Shown here: positions 1-5,714 of the stretch, in pieces
Numbering within the stretch: position 1 is the stretch's first letter
Layout of the letters: each line of letters begins with the position of its first letter
Origin: an uncultured Clostridia bacterium
GTDB taxonomy: Bacteria > Bacillota > Clostridia > Christensenellales > Borkfalkiaceae
Reading direction: 5' to 3'
NCBI GenBank assembly: GCA_934254755.1
Contig: CAKQMM010000046.1
Coordinates: forward strand, 1-7,618
DNA length: 7,618 bases
Program-made: the position numbers and the translations under genes
Notes under the pieces: generated by a model
What the model was told of the DNA's origin: nothing
Seen by the model: only the letters and a program-made list of their open reading frames with translations
Databases searched by the model: none

Positions 1-160
1 TGGTGCGTATCCCCGCTTCGCTTATCTGCCACGGGGTGACGAAGTCCGGCTCCCCCACGCCCAAAGATATGATATCGTGCGAGCCCTGGCACAAGTCGAA
101 AAACTTTCTTATGCCGCTCGGCTTTAAGCGTTGAGCCTTATCTGATATAAAATTTCTCAT
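1..160 (-). CDS. PLP-dependent aminotransferase, class I/II (N-terminal fragment)
   Basis: This is the first 53 codons of a gene running off the left edge of the window. The N-terminus reads as MRNFISDKAQRLKPSGIRKF, followed by a DIISLGVGEPDFVTP segment. The pattern SGIRKF, then ISLG-GEPDF-TP, is typical of fold-type I aminotransferases of the aspartate/alanine aminotransferase group, and resembles the start of Bacillus AlaT (YugH). Such enzymes move an amino group between an amino acid and a 2-oxoacid in the cytoplasm using pyridoxal phosphate. The catalytic lysine lies outside the window, so substrate and integrity cannot be judged. Its ATG (158-160) overlaps the TGA of the upstream Lrp-type gene in an ATGA arrangement, so the two are very probably co-transcribed and translationally coupled. 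A regulator paired with its aminotransferase suggests amino-acid-responsive control. The family call is secure; the substrate is inference. Confidence 0.88.
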   Translation of the reverse strand, partial: MRNFISDKAQRLKPSGIRKFFDLCQGSHDIISLGVGEPDFVTPWQISEAGIRT

Positions 161-636
161 AAAACAAGCTGCCTGCCTTCGCCGCGGGGTGGAACGGTCG
201 ATTGACCTTCGATTTTATACTTCTTTAAAATAAAGTGGGTGGCAACCCCCGTAACCCCGTCGATAAGCGACAGTTTTTCACTCACGAACCTCGCAATCTC
301 GCTAAGCCCGTCGCCGTGAATCATGACGGCTAAATCGAACCCGCCGCTCATAAGATACAGCGACTTTACTTCCGTAAACGCCGAAAGCTCTTCCGCAAGC
401 GCGTCAAAGCCTTTGAGTTTTTGCGGGGTGACTTTTACTTCGATAAGCGCGTCGACGCCGCTAGATTCGCTTTCGTTTATAACGGCGGCGTATTTTAAAA
501 TAACGCGGTCGTCTTCAAGTTCTTTTATTGCCGCGGCAACGGCACTCTCGTCCGCGCCCGTCATGGAGGCGAGCTGGTTTACCGTATACTTCGCGTTTTC
601 GGCTAAGTATTTAACTAACATTTGCTTTAAATTCAT
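157..636 (-). CDS. Lrp/AsnC family transcriptional regulator
   Basis: A 159-residue DNA-binding regulator of the leucine-responsive/asparagine-responsive family, close to the usual family length of 150-165. Residues about 15-50 (TVNQLASMTGADESAVAAAI, then KELEDDRVILKYAAVIN) form the winged helix-turn-helix. Residues about 60-140 (EVKVTP, LMSGGFDLAVMIHG, and an IDGVTGVATHFILKKYK ending) form the RAM effector and oligomerisation domain, with the glycine-rich GGFDL turn where amino-acid effectors bind in this family. A short polar tail follows. The ATG at 634-636 is supported by an AGGAGG ribosome binding site (about 641-648) and a consensus promoter just upstream. The stop overlaps the aminotransferase start by 4 bp. 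The pairing resembles Bacillus AlaR-AlaT, so a role as amino-acid-responsive regulator of the adjacent aminotransferase is likely; the effector is not visible. Confidence 0.93.
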   Translation of the reverse strand: MNLKQMLVKYLAENAKYTVNQLASMTGADESAVAAAIKELEDDRVILKYAAVINESESSGVDALIEVKVTPQKLKGFDALAEELSAFTEVKSLYLMSGGFDLAVMIHGDGLSEIARFVSEKLSLIDGVTGVATHFILKKYKIEGQSTVPPRGEGRQLVL

Positions 637-664
637 AATAAGCCTCCTAATTTTAATTGAAATT

Positions 665-693
665 ATTGTAGCGTAAATCTAAAAAAATGTAAA
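665..693 (-). promoter_or_regulatory. Sigma-A promoter of the Lrp-aminotransferase operon
   Basis: On the minus strand a TTTACA -35 box (688-693) and a TACAAT -10 box (665-670) are separated by exactly 17 bp. Transcription should begin near 658, giving a leader of about 22 nt that carries AGGAGG before the Lrp ATG. It fires away from the glycoside hydrolase promoter 90 bp further on, so the two transcripts are divergent. Confidence 0.82.
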
Positions 694-782
694 GCGTTAT
701 CGGGTTTTTGGCGGGCGGCAAAAACAAAAACGTTGTAAAACTTTCAAATTGCGCCGTTTTTTTGCAAAATGCGGCTTCGCTA

Positions 783-811
783 TTGAAACCGCGAGCCATA
801 TTTGATATGAT
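783..811 (+). promoter_or_regulatory. Sigma-A promoter of the glycoside hydrolase gene (leaderless configuration)
   Basis: TTGAAA (783-788) and TATGAT (806-811) are separated by 17 bp. The predicted start of transcription, about 7 nt after the -10 box, falls at 817-819, on the ATG at 818. There is no room for a Shine-Dalgarno site between them. A 10-bp palindrome TTTTGCAAAA lies at 760-769, about 14 bp upstream of the -35 box, and could be an operator, although I cannot assign a regulator. Confidence 0.75.
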
Positions 812-817
812 ATGCGT

Positions 818-3631
818 ATGAAAATAAAATTATTAAGCGACTGGTTTTTAAAGAGTTTAAACGGCGCAGCGGACGTATCCGCCGAAATAAGCGATTTTAA
901 AACGCGCGGCAAAATTAAATGCAAAGCGCCTGCGTTTGCACATCAATACATAAAAAACTTCGTCGGTACGAGTTTGTGGCAGACGACTTTTACCCTTGAA
1001 AGTTTGCCCGCACGCGGCGAGGCGGCTTTATTACGTTTCGATTCCGCCGATTTTTACGCCGAAGTTTATTTAAACGGCAAGTATTTAGGCAGCCACGCCG
1101 GGCGCGAAGACCCCTTTTATTTTAACGCTACGCCCTATATTAAAAAGACCAACCGCCTTGCGGTTAAAATCTCGAAACCGTATGTCGAAAACGAGCCTTT
1201 GGACGGGTTTACCTTTGCCGAAATTCCGCACAGAAACGAACTTAAAACGGGTTTGACGCCCGGCTCTAACTACAACGAGTCGGGACTATCGGGCGAAGTT
1301 TGCGTTAAAATTCTGCCCGAAGTTTTTATCGAAGACTTGTATATTTTCGCAAACCCCACCGATAAAACCGTCGCCGCGGAAGTTACCGTTTTAAACCTTA
1401 GCGAGAGCGAAAAACAAGCGGATATCACTCTTAATTTATTCAACCCCGCGCGCGACGAAATAGACGAAAAGCGGGAAAGTTTTACCGCGCCTTGCGGCAA
1501 AACTACGGTCAAAATCAAACTATACGCGGACTTTATCGAACTTTGGGATATCGTAAACCCTGCGCTTTACGAAGTGCACGCAAAGCTTACCGCAGACGGC
1601 AAAACCCACCGCGTAATTGAAAAAACGGGGTTCAGAACGTTTAAAGTCGGAAGCGACGGGCTGTTTTATCTAAACGGCAAAAAGGTGTTTTTAAAATGCA
1701 CGCACACGGGGAATTTTATCCCGCGCTCATGCCACAACTTACTCGATGAAGAAGGCTATCTTTTAAAGGACCTTGCAAAAGCGAAAGCTGTGGGGTTTAA
1801 CGCCGTCAGATTTATTGCGGGCGCGGCGACGAAAGCTCAGCTTAATTTAGCCGACGAGTTGGGGCTTATGGTGTACGAAGAGCCCGTTTCGTGTTGGTTA
1901 CAGCGCAACGGGGAAAGAACCGAAGAATTGTACTCTCACGACCTTTTAACCCTCGTTAAGCGCGACAGAAACCACCCGTCAATAGTTATATGGGGGCTTT
2001 TGAACGAAACGTTTTTGCGCCCGCCGTACGACGTTGCTTGCAAAAAAGCCAAAAACTCGCTTAAAGATTTGCGCGCGCTCGATAAAACGCGGCTCGTAAT
2101 GTTTTCAAGCGGCAGATGGGACGCGGAACTATCGGTAGGCTCCGTTTCAAACCCCTTTTCAAGCGAATGGGAAACGCTTTTTAACGGAGAAAAAAGCGGC
2201 GGCGGTTTTGCCGAAAAGTCCCCCGCCCGCTTCACTTTAAACCCCGATATGGGAGATTTGCACTTTTACCCTTCCCCCGTGCCGATAACGGACAGCGAGC
2301 GGGAACTTATGCTTAACTTCGGGGGTAAACATAAACGCCCCGTGTTTATAAGCGAAACGGGGATAGGCAGCGTTTTAGATACCGCTACGCTCGTTAAAAA
2401 ATATTCGGGACAAAAAAAGCGCGACTTTTATCCCGACGAAGTTTTAATTAAAAACATTCATAAAGCTTTTATCGGCGACCTTAAAATTTACGGGTTCAAC
2501 CGTCAATATCCGGATGCGGGCGAAATATTTGCCGCGGCGTACGAAAACCACTATAAGCATCGCAAGCTTACGTTCGATTTGTACCGCGCAAACCCGTATA
2601 TAAACGGTTTAAGTTTAACGGGTATGCTTGACCACTCCGTTTGCGGCGAGGGGCTTTACACCTTAACGCGCGAGTATAAGCCGAAAATAGCGGACGCGCT
2701 TGAAAACGGTTTTGCAACGCTTAGGTGGAGCGCAATTTTACCCAAGTCCCGCCTTTACAACGCCGATAACCTTACTATACGCGGGGTTTTGGCAAACGAA
2801 GGCGTTTTAAAACCGCAAAAATATACGGCTTTATTGACCGTAAGCGACGGCTCGCACAAAGTCGTTTATAAAAAAACGAAGCAGTTCACCCCGACCGAGA
2901 AAGACCTTTCGCTTTTTGCGATAAACGTTTTTGACGAAAGTGTTCCTCTTAAAAATTTTAAAGAGGGGAAGTATTCCGTCCGCATCTCTCTTTTAGGCGG
3001 CGCGGACGATAAGGCGGGCATAGCCGAGTTTTACGTTGATAAGTTTGCACCCGCAAACAAAACCGTTAAAACGCTCGGCGTAAGCCGCGATTTAGCCGAA
3101 AATTTAGAAACGCTCGGCTACGAACTTTCGCCCGTTACTTCGCCTTGCGGCGGAAAAATTCTGGTCGAACAAACCCGGGGCGGCGATATAAATTTGCTTA
3201 AAGAATGTTTAGCGGCGGGTGCGACGGTTATACTCATCGCAGCCGATAAAAACCCGAACGCGCTTAATATTCTGCCCGAAACTTTGCGCCCTTCGCCCCG
3301 CTTCGATTACGACTGGCTTTATCATAAAGAACTTATTTTAAAGCGCGGCGCATACCCGTTCAAAGGGCTTTTAACGGGCGTTGCCGATATAGACTATTAC
3401 GACGGCGTGTTTTCGGAAACAGTTTTTGTTCCGCAAAAAAACGCCGTGCCCAACGCTTACGCATTTGCGTTTTCAACGGGATATCCCGTTGCGGGCGGGT
3501 ACATAGGCGGCTTCCAACTTGCGGAGTATAAAGTTTTAAACGGCAAAGTTTTAGCGAACGCGCTTAATATAGCCGATAGTTTAACCATCCGCCCCGCCGC
3601 AGATAAAATACTAAAAAATTTGTTGAAGTAG
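818..3631 (+). CDS. Glycoside hydrolase family 2 (beta-galactosidase/beta-glucuronidase-like)
   Basis: A large cytoplasmic-type GH2 retaining glycosidase, 937 residues from the ATG at 818 (numbering here counts from the in-frame ATG at 812). Residues about 15-170 form the jelly-roll sugar-binding domain (AEVYLNGKYLGSHAG then PFYFNATPYI); about 170-280 an immunoglobulin-like sandwich; about 290-630 the TIM barrel. The acid/base glutamate is E399 in NHPSIVIWGLLNE and the nucleophile E515 in PVFISETG. A further beta-sandwich (about 640-750) and a C-terminal Rossmann-like domain (from about 755, GATVILIAADKN) follow, making it longer than minimal GH2 enzymes. No signal peptide or membrane segment is visible, so the substrate is probably imported first. 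Both catalytic residues are present, so it should be active; substrate (galactoside, glucuronide, mannoside) cannot be read from sequence. The 812 start is rejected because it lies upstream of the predicted transcription start. No transporter gene is adjacent. Confidence 0.92.
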   Translation: MKIKLLSDWFLKSLNGAADVSAEISDFKTRGKIKCKAPAFAHQYIKNFVGTSLWQTTFTLESLPARGEAALLRFDSADFYAEVYLNGKYLGSHAGREDPFYFNATPYIKKTNRLAVKISKPYVENEPLDGFTFAEIPHRNELKTGLTPGSNYNESGLSGEVCVKILPEVFIEDLYIFANPTDKTVAAEVTVLNLSESEKQADITLNLFNPARDEIDEKRESFTAPCGKTTVKIKLYADFIELWDIVNPALYEVHAKLTADGKTHRVIEKTGFRTFKVGSDGLFYLNGKKVFLKCTHTGNFIPRSCHNLLDEEGYLLKDLAKAKAVGFNAVRFIAGAATKAQLNLADELGLMVYEEPVSCWLQRNGERTEELYSHDLLTLVKRDRNHPSIVIWGLLNETFLRPPYDVACKKAKNSLKDLRALDKTRLVMFSSGRWDAELSVGSVSNPFSSEWETLFNGEKSGGGFAEKSPARFTLNPDMGDLHFYPSPVPITDSERELMLNFGGKHKRPVFISETGIGSVLDTATLVKKYSGQKKRDFYPDEVLIKNIHKAFIGDLKIYGFNRQYPDAGEIFAAAYENHYKHRKLTFDLYRANPYINGLSLTGMLDHSVCGEGLYTLTREYKPKIADALENGFATLRWSAILPKSRLYNADNLTIRGVLANEGVLKPQKYTALLTVSDGSHKVVYKKTKQFTPTEKDLSLFAINVFDESVPLKNFKEGKYSVRISLLGGADDKAGIAEFYVDKFAPANKTVKTLGVSRDLAENLETLGYELSPVTSPCGGKILVEQTRGGDINLLKECLAAGATVILIAADKNPNALNILPETLRPSPRFDYDWLYHKELILKRGAYPFKGLLTGVADIDYYDGVFSETVFVPQKNAVPNAYAFAFSTGYPVAGGYIGGFQLAEYKVLNGKVLANALNIADSLTIRPAADKILKNLLK

Positions 3632-3655
3632 TTGAAAACATTTTAAGCGGCAAAC

Positions 3656-3686
3656 AAAAAACGCAAGGCAAAACCTTGCGTTTTTA
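3656..3686. terminator. Bidirectional rho-independent terminator between the glycoside hydrolase gene and rplI
   Basis: AAAAACGCAAGG (3657-3668), loop CAAAA (3669-3673) and CCTTGCGTTTTT (3674-3685) form a perfect 12-bp hairpin with an A run on the left and a T run on the right. It therefore gives a GC-rich stem plus U tract in both directions. It lies 25 bp after the glycoside hydrolase stop and 14 bp after the rplI stop, serving both convergent genes. Confidence 0.9.
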
Positions 3687-3699
3687 TTGTTTCTATAAT

Positions 3700-4143
3700 T
3701 TACGCGCCTACGACTTCAACTTTTATTTTAGCAATCACTTCGGGCAAAAACTTAACGTCAACCGCGTAAACGCCCAAAAGTTTAATGGGGTCTTTTAAAA
3801 TAACGCGCTTTTTATCGACGGTATAGCCGAGTGCCGTCAATTCGTCGGCAATTTCTTTTGCCGTAACCGAGCCGAAAACTTTGCCGTTTTCGCCGCACTT
3901 TATTTTAAGGGTGATTTGCGTGCCGTTCAATTTTTTAGCTTCTTCCTTGAGAGCCTTTATTTCTTCCTGACGGTGAAAATCTTCCGCGCCCTTTTTAATG
4001 TTAAGGCTGTTTATTTTAACGGCGGTCGCTTCTTCGGCAAGACCTTTTTTTATGAGAAAGTTCCTTGCGTAGCCGTCGCTGACTTCCGCGATTTCGCCTT
4101 TTTTGCCGCTGCCTTTTACGTCTTTTAAAAATATGACTTTCAT
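3700..4143 (-). CDS. rplI: 50S ribosomal protein L9
   Basis: A 147-residue bL9 protein, the normal length. The N-terminal domain (residues 1-50) carries the family signature: [21 protein letters not shown], then [13 protein letters not shown], the part that binds 23S rRNA. A long charged connecting helix (about 50-80, rich in K and E) leads to the C-terminal domain (about 85-147), with [16 protein letters not shown] typical of the family. L9 sits at the base of the L1 stalk and helps reading-frame maintenance. The ATG at 4141-4143 is preceded by a GGAGGAG ribosome binding site (about 4147-4155). It is monocistronic here, with its own promoter and terminator. In many bacteria rplI follows rpsR directly, or lies near it; here it is on the same strand but 1.3 kb away, with a divergent small gene and repeat block between. 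Confidence 0.98.
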   Translation of the reverse strand: MKVIFLKDVKGSGKKGEIAEVSDGYARNFLIKKGLAEEATAVKINSLNIKKGAEDFHRQEEIKALKEEAKKLNGTQITLKIKCGENGKVFGSVTAKEIADELTALGYTVDKKRVILKDPIKLLGVYAVDVKFLPEVIAKIKVEVVGA

Positions 4144-4215
4144 AATTTCTCCTCCGATATCCGCCGCGGGTTAAGCTTATAAACAAGCCGCTCACGCGTA
4201 TCATCGTTTGATTAA

Positions 4216-4244
4216 ATATTACACTAAATATCGCGATTTGTCAA
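4216..4244 (-). promoter_or_regulatory. Sigma-A promoter of rplI
   Basis: Minus strand TTGACA (4239-4244), 17-bp spacer, TAATAT (4216-4221): an almost ideal vegetative promoter. Transcription should start near 4209, giving a leader of about 65 nt before the L9 ATG. The -35 box overlaps a TTGTCA on the plus strand (4238-4243) that may serve the divergent DUF1540 gene. Confidence 0.88.
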
Positions 4245-4266
4245 TGAATAGTTACCGCTATATGCC
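4238..4266 (+). promoter_or_regulatory. Possible weak promoter of the DUF1540 gene
   Basis: TTGTCA (4238-4243) and TATGCC (4261-4266) are 17 bp apart. The -35 box is acceptable, the -10 box poor. It overlaps the rplI -35 box, so if real the two promoters are back to back and compete for polymerase. Confidence 0.25.
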
Positions 4267-4279
4267 GCATACTTTTACT

Positions 4280-4432
4280 ATGCAAAAAATTACCGAAACG
4301 GATATAGACTGCGCCGCCGCGACCTGCGCGCACAACAATTTAGGCAAATGCAAACTTAAAAAAGTGAATATTATAACCGAGCCGTTTAACGTGACCGCCT
4401 GCGGCGACTTTTCACCCAAAGATAACGAGTAG
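4280..4432 (+). CDS. DUF1540-like small cysteine-rich protein
   Basis: The frame is open from 4208, but the earliest part covers the rplI promoter, so the ATG at 4280 (50 residues) is preferred; ATGs at 4244 and 4262 are possible and none has a clear ribosome binding site. The core has four cysteines spaced C-x4-C-x7-C-x16-C followed by GDF (DCAAATC, then GKC, then TACGDF). This matches the DUF1540 family, small presumed metal-binding domains common in Clostridia, often in spore-formers. Molecular function is unknown. A weak promoter TTGTCA-17-TATGCC (4238-4266) would put the transcript start about 7 nt before the ATG. It is divergent from rplI and convergent with rpsR; no terminator follows closely. 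Family assignment is fairly firm, start uncertain. Confidence 0.72.
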   Translation: MQKITETDIDCAAATCAHNNLGKCKLKKVNIITEPFNVTACGDFSPKDNE

Positions 4433-4487
4433 CAGAACCGACAAACCGCATACCCGCCATTTTTACGTTATAAATTATATAATATCT

Positions 4488-4536
4488 CCCGTCACCCTGA
4501 GCAAAGGGCGAAGCCGAGCGGGGACTGAACCCCGTC
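4488..4536. repeat. Degenerate dispersed-repeat fragment (GTCACCCTGAGC type)
   Basis: The segment starts with GTCACCCTGAGC and continues through an AAGGGCGAAGCCGAGC stretch to a short hairpin GGGG-actgaa-CCCC near 4520-4533. The GTCACCCTGAGC...GAAGGG wording is familiar from short intergenic repeats scattered in many bacterial genomes. Only one copy is in the window, so repetition is from general knowledge, not seen here. Confidence 0.4.
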
Positions 4537-4539
4537 AAG

Positions 4540-4646
4540 CCTTAAAGCCGTCTTTTTTGCCCGTTTCGGCAAATCTTTGCTTGAAGTATTAGTATACTTC
4601 TCGCGCAAACCTTTGCTAAAACCGTCTAAAAAATGCGGCTTTAAGG
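4540..4646. repeat. Large imperfect palindrome (cruciform/MITE-like element A)
   Basis: The outer arms are CCTTAAAGCCG (4540-4550) and CGGCTTTAAGG (4636-4646), a perfect 11-bp match. Moving inward, T6 (4553-4558) pairs with A6 (4628-4633), GTTT with AAAC, GCAAA (4569-4573) with TTTGC (4612-4616), TTTGC (4576-4580) with GCAAA (4605-4609), and GAAGTAT (4583-4589) with ATACTTC (4594-4600) around a TAGT loop. The 107 bp therefore fold almost end to end. No transposase is near. It could be a non-autonomous mobile element or a bacterial interspersed mosaic-type repeat; copy number elsewhere is unknown. An open frame crossing it (4577-4792) is not credible as a gene. Confidence 0.7.
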
Positions 4647-4651
4647 TGCTT

Positions 4652-4771
4652 CGCATTTTAGCGTCGATAAATTTAGGAAAATCAAGGCAAACGAACGCAG
4701 CAATACTTGACCGTATTGCAAGCGAGTTTAACGCTGATTTAACAAATTTTGCGCCGCTAAAACTTAATGCG
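4652..4771. repeat. Second imperfect palindrome (element B)
   Basis: Outer arms CGCATT...TTAGCG (4652-4663) and CGCTAAAA...AATGCG (4755-4771) pair with a small insertion on the right. Inner parts (about 4667-4684 with 4735-4751, rich in AAATTT and AAATCA/TGATTT) pair imperfectly. A perfect 7-bp hairpin GCAATAC-ttgacc-GTATTGC (4700-4719) sits at the centre. It abuts element A with only a few bases between, suggesting the two form one composite unit of about 230 bp. Confidence 0.58.
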
Positions 4772-4783
4772 GTTCGGTCCTCG

Positions 4784-4830
4784 CTCGGCTAAGGCGGAAC
4801 GCCGCATTTCACATATAATGCGCCTTACGG
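4784..4830. repeat. Short imperfect palindrome (element C)
   Basis: AAGGCG (4791-4796) pairs with CGCCTT (4821-4826), and GCATT (4804-4808) with AATGC (4817-4821, sharing one base with the outer arm). It is weaker than elements A and B and may be the degraded end of the same composite. Confidence 0.3.
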
Positions 4831-4832
4831 CT

Positions 4833-5097
4833 AGATGTTTCGACTGCGCTCAACATGACGGGATTTTTTATTTATAACCAATCAATCCTTCCGTCACGGC
4901 TCTGCCGTGCCACCGCGCCTAGGCGGCGGCCGCCCCCCTTTCGTCAACTACGTTGCCACTTCCCCCACTTCAATGGGGGAATTTGCCTTTACACAAGGTG
5001 GGCAAGGCGTTGCTTACAAAAAGCAAACGAAGTTTGTCGGTTCGTCGTGGCACAGTCCCATACGGGTTACTGTCATGTTGAGCGTAGCGAAACATCT
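4833..5097. repeat. 265-bp segment bounded by near-identical inverted 26-27 bp repeats
   Basis: The left end (4833-4859) begins AGATGTTTCG and ends GCGCTCAACATGAC. The right end (5072-5097) begins GTCATGTTGAGCG and ends GCGAAACATCT, so the two are inverted copies differing by a one-base gap and a substitution or so. Inside are hairpins CACGGC-tct-GCCGTG (4895-4909), a CGCCTAGGCG palindrome (4916-4925), TTCCCCCA-cttcaa-TGGGGGAA (4960-4981), and an ACAGT...ACTGT stem (about 5053-5072). Open frames inside are short, lack ribosome binding sites and code for no recognisable protein. It is best read as overlapping dispersed intergenic repeats, possibly a MITE with terminal inverted repeats. Confidence 0.6.
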
Positions 5098-5155
5098 CGT
5101 GGAAACGAAGGCATAGGCTGAATACGGGCGTACCGCAAAAAGCAATCGAAGATTG

Positions 5156-5183
5156 CCGCTACCCGCTACCCGCTATCCGCTAA
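5156..5183. repeat. Tandem heptamer repeat, four copies
   Basis: Units CCGCTAC, CCGCTAC, CCGCTAT and CCGCTAA follow each other without a break. The first five bases are invariant and the sixth is always A. Immediately before it is a small hairpin CAATC-gaa-GATTG (about 5143-5155). It lies between the inverted-repeat segment and the rpsR operon terminator. Confidence 0.8.
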
Positions 5184-5192
5184 CCACCGAAT

Positions 5193-5225
5193 AAAAATAT
5201 CCGCATCAAACGATGCGGATATTTT
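5193..5225 (-). terminator. Rho-independent terminator of the rpsF-ssb-rpsR operon
   Basis: AAAATATCCGCATC (5194-5207) pairs perfectly with GATGCGGATATTTT (5212-5225) around an AAAC loop. Read on the minus strand the stem ends in a U run (5193-5197). It is about 220 bp past the rpsR stop, so the operon has an unusually long, repeat-filled 3' end. The T run on the other side means it could also stop plus-strand transcription from the repeat block. Confidence 0.8.
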
Positions 5226-5230
5226 CTATT

Positions 5231-5446
5231 CAGCATAAACTGAATTTTTTTGCTAAAAAATAATGATTTAGCGCAATGGACGACGGGGAGGAACGTTGCG
5301 CTATGAGTTAAATTTTTTAGAATAAAAAAACAGTTTAAGCACGGCAAACACCCGTAATCGTACTTTTTGTACGATGAGCGGTGTTTAACACAGCATAAAC
5401 TGAATTTTTTGTTTAAAAAATCAATGATATAGCGTAACGTGACGAC
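5231..5446. repeat. Three-copy repeat cluster in the rpsR 3' region
   Basis: A motif of about 54 bp beginning CAGCATAAACTGAATTTTTT occurs at 5231-5284 and again at 5391-5444, in direct orientation exactly 160 bp apart. The first 20 bp are identical and the remainder is partly conserved, ending in GACGAC. A third, inverted and diverged copy lies at about 5297-5341 (reverse strand begins GCTTAAACTGTTTTTTT). The first and inverted copies make an imperfect palindrome whose inner arms AGCGCAA (5270-5276) and TTGCGCT (5296-5302) match perfectly. A separate hairpin sits before the last copy: AAACACC (5346-5352) with GGTGTTT (5380-5386), and TCGTAC-ttttt-GTACGA (5358-5374). The block ends directly at the rpsR stop codon. 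Confidence 0.68.
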
Positions 5447-5698
5447 TTATTCACCCTTAAACGGTAATAAATCGGCGATTCTCGCTCTCTTAATAGCGGT
5501 TGCAAGCGCGCGTTGGTGCTGAGCGCAAGTGCCGGTCATACGTCTGGGCAACATTTTGCCCTTTTCGGTAACGTATTTTTTAAGTTTGGCGATATCTTTG
5601 TAGTCTATTTTTTCAGCTTTTTCTACGCAGAAAGCGCATACTTTTTTTCTGCTGATCTTTCTGACGGGCTTTTTAGCCGTAATAGTCTTTTCTTCCAT
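5447..5698 (-). CDS. rpsR: 30S ribosomal protein S18
   Basis: An 83-residue bS18 protein, slightly longer at the N-terminus than many. The family core is clear: [42 protein letters not shown], and a terminal [13 protein letters not shown]. It keeps the cysteines C21, C24 and C58 and H61, the arrangement of the putative metal-binding form of S18. It binds 16S rRNA in the platform as a heterodimer with S6, whose gene is two genes upstream. The ATG at 5696-5698 has an AAGGAG site (5704-5709) and lies 16 bp after the ssb stop, so it is the last gene of the operon. No sign of damage. Confidence 0.98.
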   Translation of the reverse strand: MEEKTITAKKPVRKISRKKVCAFCVEKAEKIDYKDIAKLKKYVTEKGKMLPRRMTGTCAQHQRALATAIKRARIADLLPFKGE

Positions 5699-5714
5699 AA
5701 TTTCTCCTTAATTA

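Noticed and set aside
812..817. Upstream ATG at 812 as start of the glycoside hydrolase
   Set aside because: It directly abuts the -10 box and lies before the predicted transcription start, so it would not be in the mRNA.
1270..2235. Antisense open frames within the glycoside hydrolase gene
   Set aside because: They are reverse-strand shadows of a well supported coding region, with no ribosome binding site and no recognisable protein.
4577..4792. Open frame of 71 codons on the plus strand in the repeat block
   Set aside because: It runs through both large palindromes, has no ribosome binding site and shows no protein motif; the palindromes explain its sequence.
4855..5121. Overlapping open frames of 88 and 69 codons
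   Set aside because: They lie within the inverted-repeat segment, are arginine- and proline-rich by base composition, lack start signals and resemble no family.
5285..5310. Mini-gene with GGGGAGG followed by ATG AGT TAA
   Set aside because: It encodes only two residues and the ribosome-site-like sequence is simply the loop of the palindrome.
4433..5446. Remnant transposase or pseudogene
   Set aside because: No transposase motif or fragment of a known protein is recognisable in any frame; only repeat structure is visible.
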